DNA of 64,000 nt from Tretioscincus oriximinensis (Eukaryota > Chordata > Lepidosauria > Squamata > Gymnophthalmidae), in the NCBI GenBank assembly GCA_022410635.1, contig JAJVDF010000003.1, positions 2,491,421 to 2,555,420 of the forward strand. Direction: 5' to 3'. This document shows, in pieces, positions 23,801-38,800 of this stretch. The translations under genes were made by a program, and so were the position numbers. The notes beneath the pieces were generated by a model that saw only the letters and a list, made by a program, of their open reading frames with translations, was not told the DNA's origin and made no database searches. Positions within the stretch are counted from its first letter, which is position 1, and every line of letters begins with the position of its first letter.

Positions 23801-26800
23801 ACTTTCCTCTCAGATCTATACCATGCAAATGTCAGCTAAAATAGAGTATTACAACAGTATCACAAATAGTTCCCAAGTTATTGTTATGAAGATCTTTGAA
23901 AAATGAATTTAAAAAATAGAATGATGTGTTGAGAGGAAAATGCATGTCATTCATTAAAAAAAGGTATAGTGTTTTTCTTGGTTTCCAGGTGTAATGCAGT
24001 TCCTATAATATTTAACGAGACACTGAAAGGAAATTATAGTGATTATGATTCCTCCTTGCACCTCAGCATTTAAATAATGCTGAGTCATTATTGTATAACA
24101 AACTAACAGCAACAACGTATTTTAATTGTTTGTGTTTAACTTTTTCCCCTGTGCCATCATTTTGTTTGCAACTAATTAGATTCTCTTTCTTTTTGTACAC
24201 AATAAAAACATCCAGCAAACAAAGGATTGAAAATACTGTGTGAAATAGTGACTTTTAAAAATAGGAATCAATTCTGTTTCTGTATTAGATAGGGTGCACC
24301 CACAGGCTTGCATGTTGCCCCATTATTTCTCATTCTCATGAAATAAAGCACTTATCATAGCTGTGATTCCAGACAATGGGAATGAAATCTAGTGCATTTC
24401 ACTACAAATCCTAGGAGGCTTTGGCATGGAAGGTTTTCAAGGAATCACTGTTTCGCTCTTGTCATTGTCCTCCCACTCCAAGAAATACTTTATGAAAAGA
24501 ACAAGAAGACAGTTCTGTCATTTCAAAATAACTTGCTGTGGTCTTTTCAACAACTTCTCCCCACTCCTCTTTTTACTCATGCTTTGTTTTAAAAAGCAAA
24601 TCCTCATCCTTCATTTCAAATTCCTCATTTCCCTGCTGCTAGGGAAGTTTTTACGGTAATTTAAAAAGACGTGATTCCCTCCCCTAGCTTTTTTGTGCCC
24701 TGAAAGCCTTGCCCTGTCTTTTAATTGGAAGAGAACAACTAGGATGATCTGAAAAGAAGACCTTTTAGAGAGGTATCACTGTTGGGCTCCAGCAATTATG
24801 TGGAAAACACCTTCATTTGATGGTAGGATAGCGAAATTAAATGAATGTCCTGATGCACCCTTAATTTCGATTATTGCAACTTGCTACAGAAGTGTTTACA
24901 TGCATTCCAGTACAACCCATCAAAGGTGGAATCTACACATGGTTTTTTGTTGTTGTGGTGGTCAATTCAGTATGCCTGGACTTTGGCGAAGTCCAAAGCC
25001 TGTGTCTGTTTAAATGGTTATTCTTTTCTGTTTCCTTTGTTCCAGTCTTGCACTCCCTTTAATCTGTAACCATTGTGTTTAAGGATAGGTTCAGACCAGG
25101 GCTGTAGTGGTGCATCACATTGTTGGCATGATTGTGCCCCCCCCCCCCAATCTGGCGCCTCTATGCCAAAGGAAACATCCAGTACTCCCTTCCTAGCCCC
25201 ACTTACCCAACATGGCATGAATCAAAACCTTCATTTTAGTTTTGATTCATGCCAGGAGCAGGAGCAAATCCTTCCCCTTGTAGGTAGCACATCATAGCAG
25301 ATGTGACTAGCATGCAAAGGGGGAGTTCCTCCTCTTGAGGTTCTCAAAGCCCCAAACCAAAGCCTTTTTAGCACTAGTTGCAGACAGGGGAGTGAGGGAG
25401 GACCCCGTTTCTTCCCATCCTCCATCTTTTCCCTGGGTGATACCCAGTCTGGTTTGCTAAGATTCTCTCTCAAGGCCAGTGTTAGCTTTGCTCTTCTCCC
25501 TTTCACTGCCAGAGTTCCAGCATTATTTCAGCATCCTAGACAGCACTAAGAAGTGGCTACAGATCATGTGTCTTCTCTGATGATCCTCTGATGATCACAA
25601 ATATATATAGCATGATTCTGAATTTTGTTTGCTGGTTGTCAAGAGGAAGTCCAATACTACACCCTCTCAAAAGTTATTGGATAGTTTGCTGTCATTATGA
25701 AATTTCTTTCTCACTCACTCTCACAGTTTCTCTTTAAAACTATCCACACATCCTTTCAGCAGTAACCCTATATAGCAGTTCGGTAGTTGGTTTTCCCAGA
25801 AAACCAATAATTTGCTTTAAATCCCACGGTCTATCGGAGAAGCAAATGCAACAAAAATTTGGCTTTCAAGTTGTCACTCCTCCTTCTTTCTTTTTTGATT
25901 CTTCTTTTTCTTATTCTTTGCATGCACATGCTACCATAATAGTTATGTATAGGGCAGTTTTACATTTTGACTAGAGGCCTTTTACTTACCTTTGGCTGGG
26001 ATGGAGGGTGTGCATTAAATTTGCTCCTGTAAGTCTGGTTTTTAATTCTATCTCGGCACTCAAAGTGCATTGAGTTGATGCACAGACATTTTTCACACTA
26101 TAAAATTACAGAGATCCAACAGTAATAGTGCTAGTAATAGGGAAATAATCTCATCCTCCCAGCAATATTCTTGCCATCATTTAAATANTATGTATGTTCT
26201 GTTTTTCAAGGTTCCAAAAGTCAGAAACATGTCCTAAGGCCAGAATCACTGGAAGGAACAGATGAGGAAGATCCTGTTACTGCATTGGAATGGGACCCTC
26301 TGTCNACAGACTATCTCCTTGTGGCAAATTTACACAATGGAATCCGTTTACTTGATTCGGANTCTCTAGCCTGCATCACAGCCTTCACTTTTCCTATTGC
26401 AGCAGCATCTGTGCAATGCCTAGCTTGGGTACCTAGCGCGCCTGGAATGTTTATCACCGGAGGTAAGTTTTTTCTTGACATCGAGCATTATTAAATAAGA
26501 TGNTGCATAATATCAGTTATTTGTCACCCAGTTCAATAGAATATGGGTTGCAGCAGTAGTGGAGGTGGGGACTTGGGTTTGAAGAGGGTGTGGAACAAAA
26601 GGTACAGGACGGTGAGCAAAGTTTTACATCCCAGTAATGGTACCTTTAGTATTCTATAGTCTTTGTGAAGCACCATTTACTCTTCCACACAACCACTGTT
26701 TGGAGTAGGAGCTGAGATCTCTTCTGAAAGCTCTTCTTGTGGGGATCAGGGCTGAAAAGACTCATAAGGGCTGTTGACCCATAAGGAAGCTTCTTCTACA

Positions 26801-29800
26801 AAATCGTAAAAGAAAGCGCCCAAACAGTTTGCTAAAGACAAGCAGACCAAGGCCGTGCATTACTGGAATAATGTCCTGGGGTCTGGTGAGATCAAGATAA
26901 ACTTATTTGAGTCAGATAGTGTCACGTGTGTTGTGGCAGGTGAAGACAGCGTGTCTTGCCTACAGTAACGCGTGGTGGGAGTGTCATGGTTTGGGGCTGC
27001 ATGAGTGATGTCGGCTGTGGGGAACTACAGTTTATTGAAGGAACTGTGAATGCCACCATATACTGTACCGTACTGAAGCGGAGCATGTTCCACCTCCTTC
27101 GGATACAGGTCCTCAGGTCAGTATTCGAACATCATGACCCCAAACACACTGCCAAAATGACCAATGCCTTGCTGAAGAAGTTGAGGGTAAAGGAGTACTG
27201 GCCAAACATGTGTTCAGATCTAAACTCTTTTGAGCTTCTGTGCAGCATCCTCAAATGGAAAGTGGAGGAGCATGAATGTTGCTAACATCCACCAGCTCCA
27301 TGATGTCATCATAGAGGTGTAGAATATGATTCCAGTGGCAATCTGTGCCACTCTAGTGAACTCCAAGCCCAAGAGAGTTAAGGAAGTGCTGGAAACTAAC
27401 GGTGGGCACTTTGGCCTCAATTTGCCCATTTTCACTTTGAGTGTACTCACTTTTGTTGCTAGTGGTTTAGACATTGATGGCTGTGTGTTGAATTAAGGGC
27501 ACAACAAATGTACATTGTTATACAAGTTGTACACTGACTATTTTTCTTTGTCTGCAACTGTCATATCTCCAATTAAATAATGACAAAAGTGTGAAGGGTG
27601 TACTCACTTTTGTGATACACTGTAGGAATACTCTACAACGACGTGCCTTTTGTGCCTGTGGTACAATAGATCATGGAGGTATCCCCTCTTTAGGCCTCCA
27701 TGACCTACACCCTAATATACTGCTAGACTAACATTTTGGAACTCTTTTTGCTAAGTGAGTGGAGCCTTCCTTAGACTTCATCGGCCTGTGTAAGGAAATT
27801 TCTTAGTACATTTGCCAGTCAGGTATACCTCCTTTTACAACTCTTACCAATATCTTTGAATAAGATGGAAAGCAAATCATTTGCCTAGATGATTCAGGAG
27901 GCCAACTTCATTTTGATAATCCAGACGGGAATGTGATTTGTCATTAACACAGATTCTCAAGTTGGTGTGTTGCGCATTTGGAATGTGTCACGAACGACAC
28001 CAATAGATAATTTTAAACTGAAAAAAACAGGATTTCATGGTTTACATGTTCTTAGTTCCCCTCCAAAGAAGAAATGTAAGTATCCTCTTTTTCTGTAATT
28101 TTAATTGCCTGTGTCAAAAAAAATGTGGCAAATTAGTGAGCTTTGTGTTTTTATCCATCTACTAAGGATTTGATTCCAATGAAATGCTGCAAGTCCTAAC
28201 ATTTGTGATTTTTTTNCTGTCATTTCTTAACTCAAAAAGAACTACATAGTATACTTTGGTTCATGATTTTCTGACAATGCACTTTTGCTATGCAAAATTG
28301 CAGAGTTGATCTGTCTTAATTCATGATCCTACTGATCTGAGATAGTAGGATGTCTCATAGAGTCATTGTTCCATGTATACAGCAAGAATAGATGGTTCGT
28401 TGATTTGTGAAAAAATAAATTCCAAGTGTGACTTTGTATGGATTTAGTGAGATGTACTGTTTAGGATTGGAGAGTGGGGAATGGAGAGTAGATCATTGGT
28501 GTGTTTTTTTAATCCATTTGCTAATATGAGGTCAACTCTCAATTTTGAACAGTCTTAGGAGCTATTGGNTGTATTTTATCTTCTAATTATTCTCACTTGC
28601 CAAATTTTGTAATGTTCACATTATTATGCAGTTAGATTTTGGTTACAAAGTCTTAACCATTGTATTAAATATATCTTGTGTTAAATATATCAGTGTGTTT
28701 GAGTATTATTTCTTAGCTAGTCTGTTCTGGTGCATATTTTGCTTTTCTCTGTTCAGACTGCTCAGGTGCATCTGGTGGGCCCCTGTGTGAGACAGAATGC
28801 TGGACTAGATGGGCTGTGGCCTGATCCAGTATGGCTCTGCTTATGTTCTTATGTTTTGTTAGTTTTGGTCAGATTCTTAAATGGTCACTCCTGGTTTGAT
28901 TCTGTTCTCTACTACAAAGTCAGCTGGGTGGCCTTGGGCTAATTACAATTCTTCATTGCTCAGCTCCTCCTGTTTTGCAAGGTATCTGTTAACAGGTGAT
29001 TATGGAAGCAACTTTCAGTTCTCCTGAATTGAGAAAAGCAGAATTGTTCATTCTTTCCTTTCTTTTTCTTTTTCTTCGTCCCTTTATTCCTCCTGCTCGT
29101 TAAACAGTAGGGATTCATTATTATTAATTTACTATTGCAGAGTTCTTTAAAAAAATAATTGTATGCAGTTCTGCCAAGACATTTCATTTATCGAATAATG
29201 TTGAGATACTTGGTTTATTGAATAATGCTGGGACGTGCAATGCTATCTAGCTAGGATGAACTATCATCCTAGACAGTTCATTCTAGCAATACAAGTAACT
29301 TTATATGTCCTTAACTCAGGTCAGATGCTATATGAAAATTGAGAAAATTGCTTAAAGTAGAATTTGCACACACAACATATCACTGGTATCCTTATTTCTG
29401 TACCTTATCGAACACTTCCCTTTTGAATGTTATAAAACACTTGCTCTTTATACGTCTGTGATCCACACTCAGTAACCCACAGCTAACCTCTGCAGTTTCT
29501 AAGCTTGTCTGTTCATTATTTCAGAATCCTTGTTGACATTTTCCATCCAACATCTTTTCTGCATATAAAATGTTGTTTTTGTTTTGCTACAAGTGAATGT
29601 GGAAGGTTCCAAGAGATAAGAGAAAAAGAAATGTATTCTTTAAAACTTGACAGATTACATGTACATATACTGTACATACAGCTTCTTTAACATGGTATCA
29701 GAAGCATTTTGCCATACCTTTAAATTCCAGACTGTTATTGTTTCCCTTGATGTGGAAGTGATAGTTTTAATTCCTGTTGTAATTGTTGTGTTTTTAATTG

Positions 29801-32800
29801 TTTTGCTTCTGTATTTCAANCTTGAGACTCTTGAATGGAGGACAACGTAAAAAAATCAGTAATAAACATTTTTGTGCAGTATGGTTTATTGGAGAAGAAA
29901 TTTTAACTTGATGTTTATCTTAATTCTGGTAAAACCCATAATCCTTGCTTTTATCTTTTAATTCAGCATTTTTCCCCCAGTTTCCCACAAAAAACCATCA
30001 CATGTCATCCACAAGTGAAGCTGTTCCACCTCCAACACTAACACAGAATCAAGCGTTCTCCCTCCCTCCTGGGCACGCCGTTTGCTGTTTCCTAGATGGA
30101 GGAGTGGGACTTTATGACATGGGAGCCAAAAAATGGGATTTTCTTAGAGATCTGGTATGCCTTCTTTCTTTTATCATCCTTTACCAAGTTAATATAATTT
30201 AAATCAAATGTCACTGAAGTCTGTAAGTTTTCCTATGATAAAAGTATCGTACTTAAATAGTGATATAGGGGAGTTGTTTATATTGTAGTGACTGACTTTT
30301 TGTGACTCCATGGATGATAGTGTGCCAGGCTCTTCTGTCCGCCATGCTTCCCAAAGCCTAGTCAAACTCATGCAGATTATTTTCTTTAAAGTACTGGAAT
30401 TTCCTTTCTGATCAGCCACATTCACAGCTGGGTACCCTTTCAACTTTGGCCCAGCCACTTAACTCTTTCTGTAGCTACTTGTGTTTGCCTTCCCCTCTTC
30501 CCCAATAATATTTTGGATATCTTCTGTGCAGAGGCTACCACTACAGGAAAGGCTGTCATTTTTCCTGTGGTATTTTTCCATGAAGTTTTCTTCATAAGGA
30601 TATAGGACTACATATCCAGTGGACTACATTAAGGCTGAGCTATCCACTATGATCTGTCTTGGGAGGCTCCAGAGAGAGCTCTTGAAATTGTGTGACATAA
30701 TAGTGACAAATGCATAGCAATCTAAACAAGTGCAAAATCATGCACATTGGGGCAAAGAACCCCAATTACTCTCATCAACTGATGGGGAGCAAGCTTTCTG
30801 TGGCAGACCAGGAAACGGTTCTGGAGATGTTGGTGGACAGCTCAGTGTGCAGCAGCAGTGAAAAAAGCAGCAGTGTTGGAGGTAATTAGGAAAGAAATTA
30901 ATAATAAGCCAGCAAGCATTATTTTGCCTCTTTATACATCTATGGTGAGACCTCATTTAGAACACTGGGTACAATTTTGGTCACCACACCCAAAAAAAGT
31001 AGTATGGAACTGGAGAAAGTGAAAAAAGGACAGCAAGAATAATCAAAGAGCTGGAACAAAATCCTTTTTATGAAATCAGGCTGCAATATCTAGGTTTCTT
31101 CAGGCTTGAAAGACAGCATTTAAGAGGCAATCTGATTGAAGGGCATAAAATCATGCATGGAATGGATAAGGTGAATAGAGAAAAAATATTATCCCTGTCA
31201 CATAACATTAGGACCAGGGGGCATTCCTTGAAGCTGATGGGCAGAAGAGTTAGTACAGACGATGGTTTTGTTTTGACTCAGAGGGTCATTAGATCTATGG
31301 AATTTACTGAAGAAATGGTGATAGCTAGCAGCCTGNAGAGCTTTAAGATAGGAATAGACATAGTAATGGAAGTCAAGTGTGTCGGTAGCTGCTAGGATGG
31401 ATGTCTTTATACTGCCTCTGGGAAGGAGCAACAGGCAACAGAAATTGTTGTTTCTGAAATGTCATTTGCATAGTGTTGAGAAGAGGCGATGGTTATTCCT
31501 CCATCTGCTTGAGATGTTCATATGCAATTGGTGGGCCACTGGGTGAGANAGAACCCTGGATTAGATGGGGTGTAGCCCCATTGAGCAGAATTTATTTTAT
31601 GCATGTAGGTAGGGCCATTCACCATGGCAAGGCAGTGATCCAAGAAGGGAAANTGTTTAGTTAAAGTTAAATTTACACTCATGCATGGACACAAGGAATG
31701 CAGTATGAAGAAGGTTTTTGAATTTGTGAAGACTCCTAACCCATTCAGTTAGTCTGTAGGTTTTTTAACATTTATTTATTTTTCATTTTGAGAAGACATG
31801 GACAATCACAGTAACTATGCCATCCAATGAAGTTTTGGAAATGTTACAGTGGATTTATTTGTTTCTGTAGGGACATGTTGAAACTATCTTTGACTGCAAA
31901 TTCAAGCCTGATAACCCTGATCTGTTAGCTACAGCATCATTTGATGGAACAATAAAGGTGTGGGATATCAGTACTTTAACAGCAGTATATACTTCTCCTG
32001 GTAATGAGGGAGTCATTTATTCCCTTTCTTGGGCTCCAGGTAAGATTATTTTGCCTTGGCTTTAAGTATTGAGGTGGAATCATTTTCACTTCATATTATT
32101 CATTTCATTTATTTTCACTTCATAATATAATGTATTCAGGTTGAGATCAGTTCTGATTTAGAAATTTGGGGAAATATAACAGGCATACATAAGATGTATC
32201 CATACGATTTCCAGTGGCCCTGCTATTTCTCATTCTCACGGAGTACTTGTGAGTCCACATGTTTATTCCTTGATGCCTTTCTTTATGTGTTAACTGATAG
32301 GGCAATATTTGAAAAAGTCATTTCTAATTGCTCTTTTAGAGTGAAAATAAAATGAAGAGAAAAACTGAGCAAAAACTAGTAAATAAAAGAAAATTTGGGC
32401 TCAAAATGTACAGAATTAAGGCTTGGTGTATTTGGGTCTTTTGTTTTCTTCCTTTGATCATATTTAAAAGTGGCTCTAAATAGAAAATATAATACTACTC
32501 TGAAGTAAAAGCTGTGGCTTACAAGTAAATACTTTTGGAAGGACATGAAATACTTGTTTATCTTTGTTCAATAAAGCTTTTTGTGGTATACTTTGTTGTT
32601 AATCTTTAGTGTACTGTGAGAAAAGAAGCTAAATATGTATAACTGAGATTCTCTTTATTCAATGAACAATTTCCAACAGGTGACTTGAACTGCATAGCTG
32701 GTTCAACTTCCAGAAATGGTAGCTTTATCTGGGATGTCCCACGAGGCAAAATAATAACCCGTTTTAATGAGGTAAGACTAAGTTTATTTTGTTATGATAG

Positions 32801-35800
32801 AAGCTAAAGCCACTTAGTTAGTGTGTGTACAAACATTTCCAAAAAATGTAAAATACTAATAGGCTGAGTTATTACCATGGCAAAAAAGAGTGTGAATGCT
32901 TTGTTACTTTGCAAGAGGTGCACACATTTCCTATTTACCCCAAATGGGAAATGGTTTCAGCACATGTCGTTTGCAAAGCAAGACAGCATCAGAGCGGAAT
33001 TAGCTCTGAAAACCATGCGAAGTGCAGTTTAACACAATGCGCATTAAGTGCACTCTGGCAACGGTCACCATAGGAGGAGATTCTCTTACAGCAAAAGTTT
33101 GCAGCAGGTCTTTCCCAAGGCTGTTAACAGCTGCTCAAATGTCCCACACTGGAGCAGCAGGAGGACATAGAACCTCCAAAAGCAGCAGAAGGAAAGAAAT
33201 AAGGAGACCCAGAGCAATCTGCTGCTTTAGACACCCCCCCTTTCCTTGGGTCAGATTATTGCTCTGTAGGAGCTAGAATCTTATCCAAGGCTATCCCTGC
33301 TTTCTTTTGCACTGTCTGCACTGCCATGGCGAATACAGCAATGCTAAATGCTTCATTAAAGGGGCTGAATGGCAGGGGAGAAAAATGTGCTACTTTCCCC
33401 CCCTGTCCTGTGCTGCTGCTGAAATCGAGCCAAGACTGAGCTGGAGAGGAAAGAAAACAGCAAAATGAATTCTCATTCTCTTCCTTTCTCTCTCAAACAT
33501 TTCTTTCCTCCTAGTCAGAATGAGACCATAGAGTCACAAAATTGTCAAATTTAGAAGGGCCCTTTGGTCTGTAACATATTGTAGAAGTCCTATTTAACTG
33601 TGACTTTAAGTGGAAAGGAGGAGAGATCCAAAGAGCATTTGTCAATTGTGGAAAGAGCCTTTTCTTCACACCCTTCCAATAAGACTAGGAGAGTCAATAT
33701 CTTTTCAACATTTTAAAAGAAAAAACNTGAAACCTTGTAGGCAGTTGGTAACAAATGTAAATTTTAACTTTTGAAAGTTTGGTAATTTTCTAATGTAAAG
33801 GTGTGAGATTTGTGCATGATGTTCTATAGAATTAGTGGTAATTTTTATTCTGGGAAAGGGATGCATGTGGATGGCTCTGCATAACACCATTTCAAAAATG
33901 TCAGTTACTATATACAAAGTGTTCTCACAATAGACCCACTGTCAAAGTAGCAGATATTATTAAAGTGATGGGCTTACCAAATTTGTAGTTGGGAAATGGG
34001 TTGCACCCCCTTCCCGTAATTCATATACTCTAACCCTACCCTGTTCTATCCCCCCAATCATGCTTCTCTATCCCATACTACTATCCCTACAAAGAACAAA
34101 AGTGGAAAAAACTTTATTGTTCTTTGGGAAAACATACATCCGGCAACCCTATAAAGGCTACCCATTTTGATAAATTGAGAGACTTTGCTAAGTTTTGGAG
34201 ATCACCTTGTACTTGTTTAACCCCTGCGTGCTAATTGTGAAGATTGAAGCAAATTATGGGAGACATTCTCTTTCTAAAAAACTTGAGCTCAGCTTTTTAT
34301 TATTCATGTAGCAAAGTGCTACTCAGTATTAATGACAATGCGTTTTTAGAATTCAAAACAGAGCAATTTAGTTTTACTTGATTGGTGGTGGTTTAATATC
34401 TCCTGTACCACCTAAGTTAGAGATAAATTATTTTACTCCATTAGTTCTTTGATTTCTTTCTTAATGGCAACCAAAAGCATCTAGCAAAGGGGTCTTATAG
34501 CACCTTGGAGACTTAAGGAAAAGATAAGTCAGCAGTGGCTTCTGTGGGCAAGTCTACTTCTTCAGAATAACTTTGTCTTAGAAAGCTCATGCTGTCTACC
34601 TTTTTTTTGTTAGTCTCTAANGTGCAATGAAACCTCCTTGCTAGTAAACAGCATCTTAAAAATGTCATGGGGTTTATGTATTAGGATGAACTATACTACA
34701 GTCTTGTTTAATTTAACTTTGTTAAAATACCGCTATGTATACAGACATAAGTATTTGTTAAGTGCGTGTTTGGATGCCAAAAGTGCTTCTAAAAGCAGGC
34801 ATGGATAGCTCAGTCGCTTACGAATTCATCTCTCGCCTGGGAGACCGGGTTTCGAAGCCCTGTGTGGGACGTAGGGAGGGGTGAGCACCTTCCACTAGCC
34901 TGTAGCTCTAGCCAACCCAGCTATTAGAAAGCATGAATTGCAAGAAATTGCAACTGACTGCAAGTAGATACATGGGAACCAGCACAGCCTGGTGGGGAAG
35001 ATAGAATGTGAGCCTTTAGGCAAATTACCCTTGTAAGCCGCTTTGAGTCCCTTTGAAAGGTGAGAAAAGCGGGGTATAAGAACCAAGTTCTTCTTCTTCT
35101 TCTTCTGATTAGGTAGTGTGAATGTTTTGTCTATCTGCCAGACGTAGCTGAGGTGTGTGTGTTGCTGCTATAAGAATCTTGAGGCCTAAGATCAGATGCT
35201 TCTTTTGGGGTCAAGGTGCCTGCATTGTTATATTTTCTACTTGGCAATATTATTGTATTCTGATTTGTTTGGTCTGTAACAATTNTTAATAAAAATGGTT
35301 GCTAGCTAGACGGAAGGCCACTGGAGTCCTCTTGAGGTTGACTCAACTTTTTCTATCAGCTATACTCTCGGCTGAGATGACTAATTGATTCATTAACCTG
35401 CATCATGGAAATAACGTGATCTGCTAAATTCAAAATGTGGTAAAAATGTGAATTAAACTTGAAACAGAAAAGGGGAGGAGAGCTACAGAAAGATGTATAA
35501 ATAAGAAAAAAAGGGGTGAATTATTTCTTATTGATAGGCATTTTACATTTTTTGAAGCATGGAAAGAGTGGAATCTTCTGCATTGCGTGGAGTCATAAAG
35601 ATTCTAAAAGAATAGCAACTTGCAGTGGTGATGGATTTTGGTAAGTTAGATTTTGATGACAAATTTACTGTTTTACTGTTTTATTCTTAATGAGGTCAAC
35701 TTCTCCTTTTTGAGACAAAAGAGTAGTTGCCAGGGGTTTGCAGGAAACTCATGAACCTCAGTGTGAGGAGAGGATTCTGGTTAACAACACCAGCCACCTC

Positions 35801-38800
35801 TGGCACTGTTTTATTCCTAAGTCTTTATAATATTGTGGTATAAATCACAGATGCCCAATTGATTGTCCTCCAGGTGTTTCTGAATTATAACTACCAGCAT
35901 TCCATTTGGTTTGGTGGAATGGAATGATACTGGGAGTAGAATGGTAGTTGTAGTTCAAGAACATCTGGACAGCTGTGAGTTGGACACCTGGCCTTAAAAA
36001 AAATCCCAATGGTTTATTGTAGTTGCTCCATCTAGAATAAGTATAAAATTATCCCTTCCTCTTAAAAAACATTTTAACATGCTTAGTGCTTTGCTTTCAG
36101 ATGAAATTTCTGATACTGTTATTGTTCTCTAAGGAGACAACTTAGAGATGGATAATATTTAGATAATAGCTTTAATTATATCTCAGGGGAATGAATGTTG
36201 GTATCATTGTTGTTTTGTTTATTCTCCTTCCAAAAGAGTGAAACAAGTAAGATCACTGAATTTCTCTGTCATAAAAGACCTGCAAACCACTGACTTTTGT
36301 TATCATATTGAATTTTATTCAGTATTATTCAGACTATTGATGGAAAAATTCTCCACAAGTACAAACATCCAGCTGCAGTTTTTGGCTGTGATTGGAGCCA
36401 AAACAACAAGTAAGTAAGGAAGCACTTCAGAAGACTTTTTCGTAAAAAAGAAATAAAGGAAAAGTTGTTTATAGAAGACTTGTTACAGACTTAGGCTCTG
36501 TTTATGCAACCTTAGTAATCCCCCACTTTCCTCAATCTGAAGGGAATCAATGTAGTTTATGTAACTTTCTGTTCTTCTCTACACAATAGACATCTTGTGA
36601 AGTAGGTGGGGCTGAGAGAACTCCAGAGAACTGTNACTAACCCAAGGTTAGCAAGATACTTTTGTGGAGGAGGGCAGAATCGATCCGGGAGATTTCCAGA
36701 TGAGAGTCTGACAATTTAACCTCTAGACCATATTAGATGTGTCACAATAACAATTCCGTATAACANATTACTGGTAGAGCACATTAGTCCACACTATATG
36801 TTTAATAACACATAAATCTACATTAGCAGTGGCACATTTGCACTTAGAATGGATATGTAAGGAGCATGACTTGTTGCAGACCCTTGAATTTGGAGTAACT
36901 TCAAAATGTTTTCACAAATCTGTTTAAATAGAAGGGCAGGGCTTGCATTGGGGAGGGGCATGGCTTAGGTGTAGAATGGGATGTGGGTTGAGTGATTGGC
37001 ATCCTCCAGGTTAGGAGTTGCAGCACTGAATTCAAAGACTGTGGTGTGACGTTAACCAGATGTGGNACGTAATTAGCTACAACGCCAGTATATTGTTATA
37101 GTGTTTAGATAGCACTACCCCATGGAGTTGCGTTGCATCATATGGAACAACAATAGTACATTTTTCCCCACTTCTAACNCAAATCAAGCTGCTTAATACA
37201 CAGAATAAGAGAAGCCACAGCTACTTTAAAGATAAAGTGATTTATAATCTTTTTTTTTTTTTAAAGTGAGCACTCTGGCAAAATACAGGCTTTTCTGCCT
37301 GTTGTGTGCTTTCTCTTGCAGGATGCATCTGAGGCTAATGGAGTCACTTTCTTTGTAGGAGGCAATTTAATTTTTTTCTGCCCTCTCACCTCTGAATCAA
37401 TTTAAAAATGAAACTGGGGGAAGGAAGATCTTTGTAGGAGAAGTAGTCAGACAGCATATACCTGTTTTGAAGATAATAGATGAAGGGATTAAAGGTGNAG
37501 AAGAAAATGGGAAGTTGGTTTCAGCAAAATTACATAATACATTTGCAGGAAAAACATGAGAAAATAGAGCAAGCAGATACGAGCATCAACATCTTTGATG
37601 CACTTCTCTATCATCTTCCCTTCCAGTTGCTTTCAATTTTTCCCCCTTTTTCTGAGAGGCAGTATGTGAATGCTTTAAATAAACAACCACAGCAAGAGAT
37701 TCTAATGGTTTCTGTATCTTATGAATGCATGATTGTGCCTCCTTTTGTAGGGATATGATAGCTACTGGCTGTGAAGATAGAAATGTCCGTGTTTATTATC
37801 TAGCAACCAGCTCTGACCAGCCCCTGAAAGTTTTCAGTGGTCATACTGCAAAAGTGTTTCATGTCCGATGGTCTCCACTGAGGGAAGGAATCCTCTGTAG
37901 TGGTTCTGATGATAGGTAAGCAGATTCAGTCTAAGTGGGNGTAGAAAGTTTATAAAGGAATGATTGGTTATGCATACTAAGTATAGTAAGGCTGCATTCT
38001 GACTGGGGGGGAGCGGGGAAGAATTGGTTAGGAGAAAAGTGAAGTGAATAGGAGTTCACTTTGTTGTTTGCCCTCCTTCCCAGCCCTGTTTGGACCCAGT
38101 TTCAGTGGCTGCACAGGACAGGTATAAAAGGAGCCTGAAGTTTGGTCCCTTTAAACTAGTGACAGGATTTGAACGCCATACAACCAGTTTAAAGAGCGAT
38201 GAGGGCTTTTAAATCTGGTTTTGTGCAAGCTTTGACTTGCATAAAACCCAGGTGGGCAATCCTTGCATGTCATCTGGCTCCTAGGAAACCAGAGGCACCC
38301 TCAGAATCAGGGATCCTGGCACCAAGTGAAAGTGCTATAATGACTTGTTATTCCTGCTGCTGGCTGTTGACAGCAGTTTGAATTTTGCCTGTTGGCGCAG
38401 AGATAGGAAAATCAAACTGTTTCCAAAAGTCAGCACAGAGATCTCCATCAACTCTGGCGTGCCTGATCTTTGAGAGTGCCTTGAGGTTTCCTAGGAGCCA
38501 GAAGACACACACAGCCCCCATGACCCCTCCAGCCAAATAGGGTCAGATCAGATTCCAATCAGAGGTTAGAGCAGAGTGAGAGGATTAGTGGCTGCAAACA
38601 GAAATCCCTTTCAGGACCTCCCCTCACTGGCCTTTGGCCAGAGGAAGCCCCACCTGGCAATTCCCTCGATCTGCAGCAGGACAGCTACACATCTGTGCAC
38701 TCACTGTGAAGAAACTGTAGCCGATGCAGAGTTAAAACGAATTGCCTTACTCTGCAGTTGGTACANTTTTTTGAGGGATTGTTTCCCATTTGGAGTAAAT

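Noticed and set aside
34796..34870. Candidate tRNA gene with A and B boxes
   Set aside because: The tRNA-like part is the head of a SINE that recurs at 46.5 and 50.8 kb with the same body and tail.
35532..35557. Upstream acceptor for exon 9 (GATAG)
   Set aside because: Adds 20 nt with an in-frame TGA and breaks phase with exon 8.
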